Of a stretch of DNA of 64,000 nucleotides, positions 17,553 to 26,776 are shown in pieces. The translations under genes were made by a program, and so were the position numbers. The notes beneath the pieces were generated by a model. That model was not told the origin of the DNA, did not search any database, and worked only from the letters and a program-made list of their open reading frames with translations. This stretch comes from Marinilabilia salmonicolor (GTDB lineage: Bacteria; Bacteroidota; Bacteroidia; Bacteroidales; Marinilabiliaceae). The stretch's first letter is position 1, and every line of letters starts with the position of its first letter. Location of the stretch: the NCBI RefSeq assembly GCF_003003035.1, contig NZ_PVTS01000002.1, forward strand, positions 1-64,000. The letters are read 5' to 3'.

Positions 17553-19862
17553 ATGAAACCAACAATCTTTATAATAGCCATATTGCTCAGTTCCCTCCAG
17601 GGCTACAGTCAGGAATCACCAGACATCATTCCAACACCCGTGAAGATGGAAGTTAATGAAGGCACATTTCTTATTGATGCCAGGACAACCATCCAATACG
17701 ATAAAAAGAAGAAAGAGCTGGGTGAAGTTGCAGAGTTCCTTACCAGGTACATCAGGGATATTTCGGGAATTGAATTGTCCCACAACGCCAAAGACAATAA
17801 GAAAATTATTTTCAGAGAATCAAATGATGACACACTGTTAGATGAAGGATATCATCTTCAGGTCACCCCTCAGAGCATCATCATAGAGGCTGCCAACCGC
17901 AAGGGAATTTTTTACGGCATACAATCCATACTCCAAACGCTTCCCGCCATCCGGACCAATGCCTCACTGGAGATCCCGGCCATGGAAATAACCGACTACC
18001 CCCGGTTTCAATGGCGGGGGATGATGCTGGATGTCAGCAGACATTTTTATTCGCCCGAAGCAGTTAAACAATACATCGACCTGTTGGCTACCTATAAATT
18101 CAACACCTTTCACTGGCATCTGGTAGATGATCCGGGCTGGAGGATTGAAATAAAAAAATATCCAAAACTCACCGAAGTTGGAGCATGGCGTGTAGATCAT
18201 CTCGACAAAGTATGGAGCGAACGCCCACCTGCTCAGGAAGGCGAAGAAGCTACGTATGGAGGATATTACACTCAGGAACAAATCAAAGAAATTGTTGCCT
18301 ATGCACAAAAGCGCAACATCACTATTGTCCCCGAAATTGAATTGCCTGCCCACTCGGTTGCAGCACTGGCAGCCTATCCCGAATATTCCTGCACCGAAGA
18401 GCCCCAATTGGTAAATACAGGAGGTATATACCCAAAAGGAATCCAGAGTGCCTATTGTCCGGGAAAAGACAAAACATTTGATTTTCTGGAAGACATCTTT
18501 CTTGAAGTATTGGAACTGTTTCCTTCAGAATACATACATATCGGAGGTGACGAACTGGACAAATCGCAATGGGAAAAGTGCGATGCCTGTCAGTCCCGAA
18601 TTAAGAAAGAAAATCTGGAAAACGAAGACGGCTTACAAAGTTACATGGTCAAAAGAATCGAAAAATTCCTGAATGCACACGGACGAAAACTCATTGGGTG
18701 GGATGAAATCCTGGAAGGAGGCCTGGCTCCCGGCGCCACCGTAATGAGCTGGCGCGGTGAAGCAGGCGGTATCAAAGCTGCCCAAATGGGACATGATGTG
18801 GTGATGACTCCCGGCTCACCCTGCTATTTCGACCATTATCAGGCCGGGCCCGAAGGAGAGCCGGCAGCCATAGGAGGTATGAATACCCTTAAAGATGTCT
18901 ATGAATATGAACCCATCCCGAAGGAACTTAATACAGAAGAAGCACAATATGTGCTGGGAGCCCAGGCAAATGTATGGACGGAATACATTGCCACCCTGTC
19001 GCATCTCGAATATATGGTTCTCCCTCGTATGCTGGCATTATCGGAGGTGGTTTGGTCGCCTTCAAAACATCGTGACTGGGAAGATTTTAACAAACGACTG
19101 CGCGGTTGGCATTTCCGGGCATTCGATCAAAAGGGATATCATTACAATAAAGGAAACAGCAAAGTGGTGATTACACCCCAATCTGTTGATGGCAAACTCC
19201 TGGTGGAACTTGAATCCGAAATCGTAGGGGCAGAAATTGTTTACACCCTGGATGGTTCCCGGCCGCAAAGAGACAGCCAAAAGTATTCAAAACCTGTCGA
19301 AATCAGAGAATCATCCACCATCAAAGCATCCACACTGCTAAATGGAGAAGTACTCGGGATGGTACCTGCATCACAGTCTTTTGAAATTCACAAAGCGGTT
19401 GGACAAAACGTCGATTACAAAAATCCTGTGAGCCGGTATTATATGGCCGATGGACCCAACTCCTTAACCGATGGTGTTCGGGGTACCTTCACAGTAGGAA
19501 AATACTGGCATGGATTTCACGCCACAGATATGATCGCCACCATCGATTTAGGGACCATCACAGACATCAATCGTTTATCGGTGGGAATCTTGCAAAAAAG
19601 AAAAGACTGGATATTTCCGGCCTCTTCTGTAACATTTGAAATTTCTACGGACGGGAAAACATTTTCCCGAATGGAAACTGTGGATTTGCCGATAAAACGG
19701 GACAATAAAGAAAACAAAATCCTGAATTACACCACTGATAAGAACACCTCTAAAGGCCGGTTTATCAGAGTAACTGCCGAAAATTTCGGAGTTTGCCCGG
19801 CAGGACATCCGGGAGAAGGAAAACCCACCTGGCTTTTTGTTGATGAAATTGTTGTTGAATAA
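17553..19862 (+). CDS. GH20 beta-N-acetylhexosaminidase
   Basis: This 769-residue secreted enzyme (signal MKPTIFIIAILLSSLQGYSQ) removes terminal beta-GlcNAc or beta-GalNAc by substrate-assisted catalysis. Domains: GH20b N-terminal domain (about 25-145), catalytic barrel (about 150-500) with the Asp333-Glu334 pair in HIGGDELDK, a chitobiase C-terminal module (VYTLDGSRPQ), and an F5/8-type C carbohydrate-binding domain (about 640-769). The start is the ATG directly behind leader repeat B. It is 11 bp from the CBM9-like gene, and the three genes to 22711 look like one transcript. It shares its architecture with the minus-strand GH20 at 28715. Confidence 0.95.
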   Translation: MKPTIFIIAILLSSLQGYSQESPDIIPTPVKMEVNEGTFLIDARTTIQYDKKKKELGEVAEFLTRYIRDISGIELSHNAKDNKKIIFRESNDDTLLDEGYHLQVTPQSIIIEAANRKGIFYGIQSILQTLPAIRTNASLEIPAMEITDYPRFQWRGMMLDVSRHFYSPEAVKQYIDLLATYKFNTFHWHLVDDPGWRIEIKKYPKLTEVGAWRVDHLDKVWSERPPAQEGEEATYGGYYTQEQIKEIVAYAQKRNITIVPEIELPAHSVAALAAYPEYSCTEEPQLVNTGGIYPKGIQSAYCPGKDKTFDFLEDIFLEVLELFPSEYIHIGGDELDKSQWEKCDACQSRIKKENLENEDGLQSYMVKRIEKFLNAHGRKLIGWDEILEGGLAPGATVMSWRGEAGGIKAAQMGHDVVMTPGSPCYFDHYQAGPEGEPAAIGGMNTLKDVYEYEPIPKELNTEEAQYVLGAQANVWTEYIATLSHLEYMVLPRMLALSEVVWSPSKHRDWEDFNKRLRGWHFRAFDQKGYHYNKGNSKVVITPQSVDGKLLVELESEIVGAEIVYTLDGSRPQRDSQKYSKPVEIRESSTIKASTLLNGEVLGMVPASQSFEIHKAVGQNVDYKNPVSRYYMADGPNSLTDGVRGTFTVGKYWHGFHATDMIATIDLGTITDINRLSVGILQKRKDWIFPASSVTFEISTDGKTFSRMETVDLPIKRDNKENKILNYTTDKNTSKGRFIRVTAENFGVCPAGHPGEGKPTWLFVDEIVVE

Positions 19863-19873
19863 ATCCGGAAAAA

Positions 19874-20986
19874 ATGAAATTTGTATTACTCGCATTTACA
19901 CTTATTCTTTTGACCGCCTCAATTCAGGGAAAAACAAAAAACAAATACTGGCACAAAGATGCACCCGTACCTGAATTAAACCGGGAAAAATATGTTTGTT
20001 ACCGTACATCTGACTCCATAAATATTGATGGAATTCCGGATGAATACAGCTGGACAAAAGCAGAATGGTCCGGTGAATTTGTGGATATCAGAGGGGCTGG
20101 ATTTCCCACCCCTGCTTATGCAACCAGAGTCAAGATGCTCTGGGACGACAACTATTTTTACGTAGCCGCACGTCTGGAAGAACCTCATATCCAGGGAACC
20201 ATCACCCGACATGATGCAGTTATTTTTCGTGATAACGACTTCGAGGTTTTCATTGACCCATCCGGCGACACACACCTCTATTACGAGTTGGAAATAAATG
20301 CACTCAACACCATCTGGGATCTCCTACTGGTCAAGCCATACAGAGTTGGCGGGCCTCCAATAAACAGTCTGGAATCTCCCGGGATAAAAACAGCAGTTCA
20401 CATCAACGGAACTTTAAACCATCCTGAAGACAAGGATTCCTGCTGGTATGTGGAGATGGCCATCCCCCTTGCCACCCTCGCCGAGCTTGACGGAAAGAAA
20501 AAACCTACAGAAGGAACCCAATGGAGGGTTAATTTCAGCCGTGTTCAGTGGCACACCAGATTAGTGGATGGCGTCTATGAGAAAATAACAGACCCCGAAA
20601 CCGGAAACCCACTGCCTGAAGAAAACTGGGTATGGTCTCCGCAGGGAGTAATCGATATGCACCGACCGGAGACATGGGGATATGTCCAGTTTTCGGAATC
20701 AGAGTCCGGAGCCGGAAGCTCAAAATTTGAAAATCGCTTAGAAGAAGAGACCAAATGGGCCCTTAGGAATATTTTCCTGGCCCAAAGAAAGTATCATGGC
20801 CTCCATGGTCATTTTGCCGATTCTCTAAATCAGCTCAGAGAGGTGGGATTTAATACTGATGCGTTAAATGAATCTTATGAAATTCGCACGGGATGGCACA
20901 CCTTTGAAATAAAATCATCCCTAAGCAACTCCGACTGGTTCATCAACCAGGAGGGCCGGGTGTGGTCAGCAAAAATGAATAACTAA
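19874..20986 (+). CDS. CBM9-like carbohydrate-binding protein
   Basis: This is a 370-residue secreted protein with a signal peptide ending near ASIQGK. Residues about 40-260 resemble the family 9 carbohydrate-binding (DOMON-like) fold seen in Bacteroidota: SINIDGIPDEYSWTKAEWS, KMLWDDNYFYVAARLEEP, FEVFIDPSGDTHLYYELEIN. The C-terminal ~90 residues (EETKWALRNIFLAQRKYHGL onward) are of unknown fold. No catalytic residues are recognisable. It is sandwiched between GH20 and GH29 with gaps of 11 and 21 bp, so it probably helps retain or present a glycan for them. Confidence 0.85.
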   Translation: MKFVLLAFTLILLTASIQGKTKNKYWHKDAPVPELNREKYVCYRTSDSINIDGIPDEYSWTKAEWSGEFVDIRGAGFPTPAYATRVKMLWDDNYFYVAARLEEPHIQGTITRHDAVIFRDNDFEVFIDPSGDTHLYYELEINALNTIWDLLLVKPYRVGGPPINSLESPGIKTAVHINGTLNHPEDKDSCWYVEMAIPLATLAELDGKKKPTEGTQWRVNFSRVQWHTRLVDGVYEKITDPETGNPLPEENWVWSPQGVIDMHRPETWGYVQFSESESGAGSSKFENRLEEETKWALRNIFLAQRKYHGLHGHFADSLNQLREVGFNTDALNESYEIRTGWHTFEIKSSLSNSDWFINQEGRVWSAKMNN

Positions 20987-21007
20987 TCGTTCTTAAAACA
21001 TTCAGCT

Positions 21008-22711
21008 ATGATTCGCAAATCAACTCTGTTTTTAATATCTCTCCTCATGGTTTTATTCACCGTTGAGGCACAAGAAACAAAAGAAGAAAAGGCCGATAGA
21101 ATGGAATGGTTCAAAGATGCCAAACTGGGTATTTTTGTTCATTATGGGATTTATGCCGTAAATGGGATTGATGAGTCCTGGTCTTTCTTCAACGGATATA
21201 TCTCCCACGAGGATTACATGAACCAGCTTAACGGATTTACCGCTTCCAACTTCGATGCCGAACGATGGGCTAAACTTTTCAAAAATGCAGGGGCTAAATA
21301 CTCGGTCATCACCACCAAACATCATGACGGGGTGGCTCTCTGGGATTCAGAAACAGATCACTACAAAGTGACAAAACACACCCCTGCAAAAAAGGATCTG
21401 ATAACCCCCTTTGTCAATGAACTTCGTAAAAACGATCTTAAAGTGGGACTCTATTACTCACTAATAGACTGGTCGTACCCGGATTACCCGGCATTCAAAC
21501 GCGACAGCGTCAGATATTCGAACAATCCGGAGCGATGGGCCCGTTTTGTGGACTTTTACTTCGAACAACTGGATGAACTCTCCTCCACATTTAATCCCGA
21601 TCTTTACTGGTTCGACGGAGACTGGGAACATTCTGCCGACGAATGGAGGTCAAAACAGGTAAGAGAAAAGTTGTTTTCCTATAACGAAGGGGTAATCATT
21701 AACAGCCGACTCAATGAATATGGCGATTACATGACTCCGGAACAAGGAGTCCCGGTGGCTCAGCCCGAAAACCCATACTGGGAACTTTGCCTTACCATGA
21801 ATGACAGCTGGGGATATCAGCACAACGACCACAATTATAAAACGCCTTACCAACTGCTGCGAACCTTTGTGGATTGCATCAGCAAGGGAGGAAACCTGTT
21901 ACTGGATGTTGGTCCTATGCAGGATGGTACGATCCCAAAACCACAAATCGAAATCCTTGAAGAGTTCGGCCGGTGGACAAGCAAGCACAGTGAAGCCATT
22001 TACGGTACCAGAGAAGGTCTGCCCGAGGGGCATTTCAATGGCCCCACGGCCCTTAGCAAGGATCACAAAACACTATACCTGTATCTGGATTACACTCCTG
22101 AAAGCCCCATTTTTGTGCATGGCATCAACGGGAAAGTTGAGAATGTAAGATTGGTTGGCAGGAAAACCAAAATCGATTATCAATATAATCAGGAGCAGGC
22201 CAACCTGGCGGTTAACATTCCATCAGAAGTATGCGATCCGGCAATCACTGTTATTGCAGTTGACTTTGCTGATCAGGTAAAACCCGGAGAACCGGAGACC
22301 AATCAGGCAATGGAGGAATTCGCTAAACTTGCGAAAAACCAGGCATGGAACCAAAAACACCTCCCCCTGATGGGAAAAGTAAAACCCGGCATCTCTACAC
22401 AGCATTTTGCAGGAAACTCCCTGTTGTCTAAAGATGAAAACATTTTGTATCTCCTGCTTGATGGAAAACCAAACGGACCGCTAATGATTAAAGGGTTGCG
22501 CAATAAGATAAACCGCATCTGGGTCGTTGGCAACGCCACTAAATTATCACACCAAATTCTTGGAAAACTGTATTGGAGTGATGTTCCTGGAATTGCCTAC
22601 ATCCCCGTTCCTGAATCTGTACTTGATCCGGAAGCTACAGTCATAGCCGTTTTGCTCGACGGCCCCGTGTCCCTGTACACTGAAGAAGGACAAGTAATTG
22701 AAAGTAATTAA
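21008..22711 (+). CDS. GH29 alpha-L-fucosidase with tandem C-terminal modules
   Basis: This 567-residue secreted fucosidase has KLGIFVHYGIYAVNGIDESW, YSVITTKHHDGVALWDSE and the nucleophile Asp203 in DLYWFDGDW. The catalytic barrel covers about 28-345. The C-terminal part holds two similar beta-sandwich modules in tandem: LSKDHKTLYLYLDYTPESP...ITVIAVDF (abridged) and LSKDENILYLLLDGKPNGP...ATVIAVLL (abridged). The first GH29 in the window has only one. It differs clearly from that gene, so the two fucosidases may serve different linkages. It is the last gene of the GH20-CBM9-GH29 set. Confidence 0.93.
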   Translation: MIRKSTLFLISLLMVLFTVEAQETKEEKADRMEWFKDAKLGIFVHYGIYAVNGIDESWSFFNGYISHEDYMNQLNGFTASNFDAERWAKLFKNAGAKYSVITTKHHDGVALWDSETDHYKVTKHTPAKKDLITPFVNELRKNDLKVGLYYSLIDWSYPDYPAFKRDSVRYSNNPERWARFVDFYFEQLDELSSTFNPDLYWFDGDWEHSADEWRSKQVREKLFSYNEGVIINSRLNEYGDYMTPEQGVPVAQPENPYWELCLTMNDSWGYQHNDHNYKTPYQLLRTFVDCISKGGNLLLDVGPMQDGTIPKPQIEILEEFGRWTSKHSEAIYGTREGLPEGHFNGPTALSKDHKTLYLYLDYTPESPIFVHGINGKVENVRLVGRKTKIDYQYNQEQANLAVNIPSEVCDPAITVIAVDFADQVKPGEPETNQAMEEFAKLAKNQAWNQKHLPLMGKVKPGISTQHFAGNSLLSKDENILYLLLDGKPNGPLMIKGLRNKINRIWVVGNATKLSHQILGKLYWSDVPGIAYIPVPESVLDPEATVIAVLLDGPVSLYTEEGQVIESN

Positions 22712-22810
22712 ATATGGACTATTCCTAAGGTTTGGTTATGAGCTTCTTTTGTCATCATGAGTGCCTACCTCAAAAGAGAGTAGCGCATAATGCGGAGATG
22801 ACAAAACTGA

Positions 22811-22879
22811 CTCATCCCTACAAGGGGCAAACGTGAATCGAAAATCAACGTCAGTCAAGAACCCCGGTTGCAAACCCAT
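22811..22879 (+). repeat. Remnant of interspersed repeat C
   Basis: About 65 bp, with GTGAATCGAAAATCAACGTC and CAAGGGGCAA, matches the middle of repeat C at 17105-17180 (TTGAATCGAAAATCGACGAC). The ends are not recognisable. It sits in the 552-bp gap between GH29 and susC, together with the promoter region. Confidence 0.6.
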
Positions 22880-23076
22880 ATCATAAAAAACTTCCTCAAT
22901 CAGAAGTTTAGCTCCTGACATACAAACAGTTAACAATAAAGCAAAGGCAAAACAATAGTTAATTTTTGTCTTTTATTGTAGTTTTTTGTATTAGCCATTG
23001 TTCGCTAAACAACAAAAACAAACAAGAATAACCCGACCAACAAAAGAAACTTTTGTAAAAAAATAATAAAAGAATG

Positions 23077-23105
23077 TGCAAAAGAAATAAAAAATAATAC
23101 ATTTG
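23077..23105 (+). promoter_or_regulatory. Candidate Bacteroidota promoter for susC1
   Basis: TACATTTG at 23098-23105 fits the TAnnTTTG -7 box. The -33 position has TGTG rather than TTTG, 19 bp upstream. It leaves a leader of about 150 nt before the start codon at 23264. Confidence 0.5.
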
Positions 23106-23194
23106 CACAATATAAAACACCATTAAAGAATTAACTCTATTCTTTTTTAACAAAAGAAAGTTAATCACCAAGGTCATTTTATGTAAAAATTTGT

Positions 23195-23215
23195 AAATTG
23201 AATGAAATTCAATTT
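23195..23215. promoter_or_regulatory. Perfect 9-bp inverted repeat in the susC1 leader
   Basis: AAATTGAAT (23195-23203) and ATTCAATTT (23207-23215) are perfect complements separated by GAA. It lies downstream of the predicted transcription start and 48 bp before the ATG, so it could be an operator or an mRNA hairpin. Confidence 0.5.
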
Positions 23216-23263
23216 GAAAGTCAGGTTTATGTTTTACTTAATTATTAATTAAAAATCTAGTCT

Positions 23264-26200
23264 ATGAGGCGATTAAAAAGTTGTTTCCCCCTGGAAACGG
23301 GGAAATGGAACAGCAAAATTGGGGCTTTAACATTAGCCGGGTTACTGGCTTTTGGAGGAGCTGCTTCAGCTTTTGCTGATGAGAACAATGAAAAAGTCAT
23401 TTCAAGCCTGCAACAGCAACAAACAATTACAGTTTCAGGTAATGTCCAGGACACACAAGGAATGCCTGTTCCGGGAGCAAACATTGTGATACAGGGAACT
23501 ACCACAGGAACCATTACCGACATGGATGGTAACTATAGCCTGGATGCCCCCGAAAACGGCACCCTGGTATTTTCATTTATCGGATTTAACACTCAGGTTA
23601 TTCCGGTGGAAGGCCGTTCGACCATCAATGTAACTCTTGAAGAAGAGAGTCTGGGCCTTGACGAAGTGGTAGTAACTGCGCTGGGGATTAAGAGAGAGAC
23701 CAAAAAACTGGGTTACGGAATGACAGAAGTGGCTGGTGATGAAATCGCATCCACAAACACCGTCAACCCTGTACAGGCACTTCAGGGTAAATCAACCGGT
23801 TTGACCATCGGTGCTTCTGATGGTGGCCTGTTTGGAAACTCTAAGATCCAGATTCGGGGAGTATCTGTTATGAATTCAAAAAACAACCAACCAATTTTTG
23901 TTGTTGATGGAGTCATTCTTGACAACAATATTACAGATTCTTCTGCCGACTGGGCTGCCAGCTCCAACGATTTTGGAAACATGTTGAAAAACCTAAACCC
24001 GGATGAGTACGAGTCTGTATCGGTACTAAAAGGTGCCGCTGCAACAGCATTGTATGGATCACGTGGTATTAATGGCGCCGTCGTAATCACAACAAAAGAT
24101 GGTGAAGGTGCCAAAGGAATAGGTGTTTCAGTAAGTCAAACCGTTGGTATTGATCATGTGTATAACACACCTGATCTTCAATACGAATACGGTCCGGGGG
24201 TTATGCCTGGCTATATCGATTATGGAGAGAAAGATGCCAACGACAGATATTATCGATTTGATTCTCAGCAATTCTACTTAAACAGCAATGGAGATCCATC
24301 ATTCCGAAGCCATCCATGGGGCGGAGGCTACGGATTCGGGCCAAAATATGATGGCCGGATGGTAGAACATTACGATGGGGAAATGCGTCCATACCTGCCT
24401 GCAAAGGACAATATGCTTGATGCTTATGATTTGGGAATAAACAGTAACACATCTGTTGCCTTGAAGGGTGGAAATGAGGATGGTAATTTTTACCTCTCTC
24501 ATTCTTACAACTACAGGAATGGTACCTTACCAAAAAACACCTTTAGCAGAAATGCAACTAAGTTTTCCGGCTCATACAATTTAGCCAGTTGGCTTAGAGC
24601 TGAAGCATCAATCTCTTTTACTACATCCACGCCCAAGAATCCGCAAAACGACCTTGCACAGCAATTTGCAACAGGTGGTCTAAACAATCTCTATGACACC
24701 GAGCGCTGGAAAGAAAGAGAAATTTATCAGGCTTCACACGGAGGAGTTCCAAGCAGTGCATATGGAGACAAATACGCTTATGTTCCCGGAAACTCCATTT
24801 GGTTTTCATATAACATGAATGAGAATGTTCGAAAAGAACAGGTAACCCGTCCGATTGTAAGATTAACAGCGGATCTCTCCGATTGGGTTTCCATCACAGC
24901 CGAAGGAAACATGAACCATTATACCATGGAACATGAACTTAAGCAACTGGGACAAGGATATGCCAATGAAGGAGGATATTACGAGTTGAAACATGACCGG
25001 AATGTTAGTCGCACCGGGAAGTTAGTAGCCAACATCAATGGTGACATCACTGAAGATATCTCAACCAGTGTAATGCTCGGCGGGGAAATTTTTGACCAGG
25101 AAATGTCAATGACCCGTGCCTGGACTGACGGAGGACTGATTGTTCCCGGTAAATTCTTTCTGGACAACTCCAAAAAGACCAAGCTCAGCGAAGGACGTGT
25201 ATATGGAACAAAGCAGATTAATTCGCTTTACTTCCTGGCAAATTTTGGATGGAGGGATCAACTATTCCTTGACATCACAGGACGAAACGACTGGTCTTCT
25301 TCTTTAGTTTATACCGATGGTACAGGAAACTACTCCTACTTTTACCCTTCAGTAAGTTCATCATGGATTTTCACCGAATCATTTGACACACCGGCATGGA
25401 TGACTTTCGGAAAAGTTCGTTTATCATGGGCACAAGTAGGTAATGACACAGATCCTTACAATATCAACAAGGGATATTCTGTCGGAAACCACCAAATCAA
25501 TGAGTCAAGCTTTGCTTATTACAATACAAGGTCAACAACATCTGTAGATCCTGACATTAAACCGGAACGCAAAAACTCATTTGAAGCAGGTTTGGATTTA
25601 AGAATGTTACAGAACCGGGTTGGCTTGGATGTCACCTATTACGATGAAACCATTGAGAACCAAATCGGTAATGTTCCTATCCCTTATGAATCCGGAGTTA
25701 ATGAATTATTAACCAATGTTGGAACATTGAACAATTCAGGTCTTGAAATAAGTTTGAAACTAACCCCGGTTAAAACATCAAACTTTAACTGGACCACAAC
25801 CTTCAACTATTGGGACAACACAACCAAAATCACTGAGTTGCACGAAGATTATGGTGCATATCGTGTGCTTGGTGGTTATGTTGATTATGGAAACTTCCGG
25901 ATTGGCTCGGTGGCATACGAAGGCGGTGAGTATGGCGTTCTGATGTCTGACAGCAAACCAAAAGTATGGCAATCTGAGGATGCCAATGATCCCCGGAACG
26001 GAATGAAAGTTCTTACCTGGAGAGATGACTGGAGAGGCGCATATTATACACGCAGTTATGAGGTGGAAGAAGTTGGTAAGATGCAGCCAGACTTTGAAGG
26101 CTCCTGGGACAACAGTTTCAGCTTTAAAGGGCTCACCTTGTCAGTTCTTCTGGATGCCAGATATGGAGGGCACCTTGCATCATATGCAAACCGTTATGGT

Positions 26201-26752
26201 ACTGCTTACGGATGGCTTGAGACATCTCTAGCCGGACGTGACCCTCAACATGGTGGTGTAGAATGGACTTCAGAATATTCTGATACCGAAGGAAGAACAT
26301 ATTCAGATGGGGTAATACCTGATGGGGTTTTCCAGGAAGGACAAACGGTAACAGCTCCTAACGGAAGCACCGTTGATGTTGGTGGAATGACCTATCAGGA
26401 AGCTTTTGATGCAGGGTATGTTGAGCCTACACATGCTGGCACCCACACTTATTTCAACAACTCATGGGGAAGCGGAGTCGTAAACGATGATTGGTTTGAA
26501 GAAGTTAAATACATTGCTTTACGTAATATTTCTGTGGGATATAACCTCCCAAAAAGTATAGCTCAATCCATCAAAGCTCAAAACCTTTACCTTGCATTTA
26601 ACGCACGAAATCTGGGATATCTTTACAACTCAATGCCCAACAATCTAAATCCCGAAGGATTCCGGGGAACCACCAGTACAGAAAGCTTCCTGGAGCGTTC
26701 GTTTATGCCTTATACCGCAAGCTATACTTTCACCGTAAAAGTTGACTTCTAA
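23264..26752 (+). CDS. SusC family TonB-dependent outer-membrane transporter
   Basis: This 1162-residue TonB-dependent receptor imports oligomers across the outer membrane with its SusD partner. After a signal region (AFGGAASAFAD) comes a carboxypeptidase-regulatory-like domain (VSGNVQDTQGMPVPGANIVI), a TonB-box-like LDEVVVTALG, the plug (KGAAATALYGSRGINGAVVI) and a C-terminal barrel ending in aromatic TFTVKVDF. It has no N-terminal STN domain, so regulation by an anti-sigma partner is unlikely. The susD gene follows after 24 bp. The cargo is not readable; the SusD-like_2 partner and the PNGase/hexosaminidase context suggest a glycan, peptide or glycopeptide. Confidence 0.95.
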   Translation: MRRLKSCFPLETGKWNSKIGALTLAGLLAFGGAASAFADENNEKVISSLQQQQTITVSGNVQDTQGMPVPGANIVIQGTTTGTITDMDGNYSLDAPENGTLVFSFIGFNTQVIPVEGRSTINVTLEEESLGLDEVVVTALGIKRETKKLGYGMTEVAGDEIASTNTVNPVQALQGKSTGLTIGASDGGLFGNSKIQIRGVSVMNSKNNQPIFVVDGVILDNNITDSSADWAASSNDFGNMLKNLNPDEYESVSVLKGAAATALYGSRGINGAVVITTKDGEGAKGIGVSVSQTVGIDHVYNTPDLQYEYGPGVMPGYIDYGEKDANDRYYRFDSQQFYLNSNGDPSFRSHPWGGGYGFGPKYDGRMVEHYDGEMRPYLPAKDNMLDAYDLGINSNTSVALKGGNEDGNFYLSHSYNYRNGTLPKNTFSRNATKFSGSYNLASWLRAEASISFTTSTPKNPQNDLAQQFATGGLNNLYDTERWKEREIYQASHGGVPSSAYGDKYAYVPGNSIWFSYNMNENVRKEQVTRPIVRLTADLSDWVSITAEGNMNHYTMEHELKQLGQGYANEGGYYELKHDRNVSRTGKLVANINGDITEDISTSVMLGGEIFDQEMSMTRAWTDGGLIVPGKFFLDNSKKTKLSEGRVYGTKQINSLYFLANFGWRDQLFLDITGRNDWSSSLVYTDGTGNYSYFYPSVSSSWIFTESFDTPAWMTFGKVRLSWAQVGNDTDPYNINKGYSVGNHQINESSFAYYNTRSTTSVDPDIKPERKNSFEAGLDLRMLQNRVGLDVTYYDETIENQIGNVPIPYESGVNELLTNVGTLNNSGLEISLKLTPVKTSNFNWTTTFNYWDNTTKITELHEDYGAYRVLGGYVDYGNFRIGSVAYEGGEYGVLMSDSKPKVWQSEDANDPRNGMKVLTWRDDWRGAYYTRSYEVEEVGKMQPDFEGSWDNSFSFKGLTLSVLLDARYGGHLASYANRYGTAYGWLETSLAGRDPQHGGVEWTSEYSDTEGRTYSDGVIPDGVFQEGQTVTAPNGSTVDVGGMTYQEAFDAGYVEPTHAGTHTYFNNSWGSGVVNDDWFEEVKYIALRNISVGYNLPKSIAQSIKAQNLYLAFNARNLGYLYNSMPNNLNPEGFRGTTSTESFLERSFMPYTASYTFTVKVDF

Positions 26753-26776
26753 GAATAACTAAAAGTATTAATTGTT

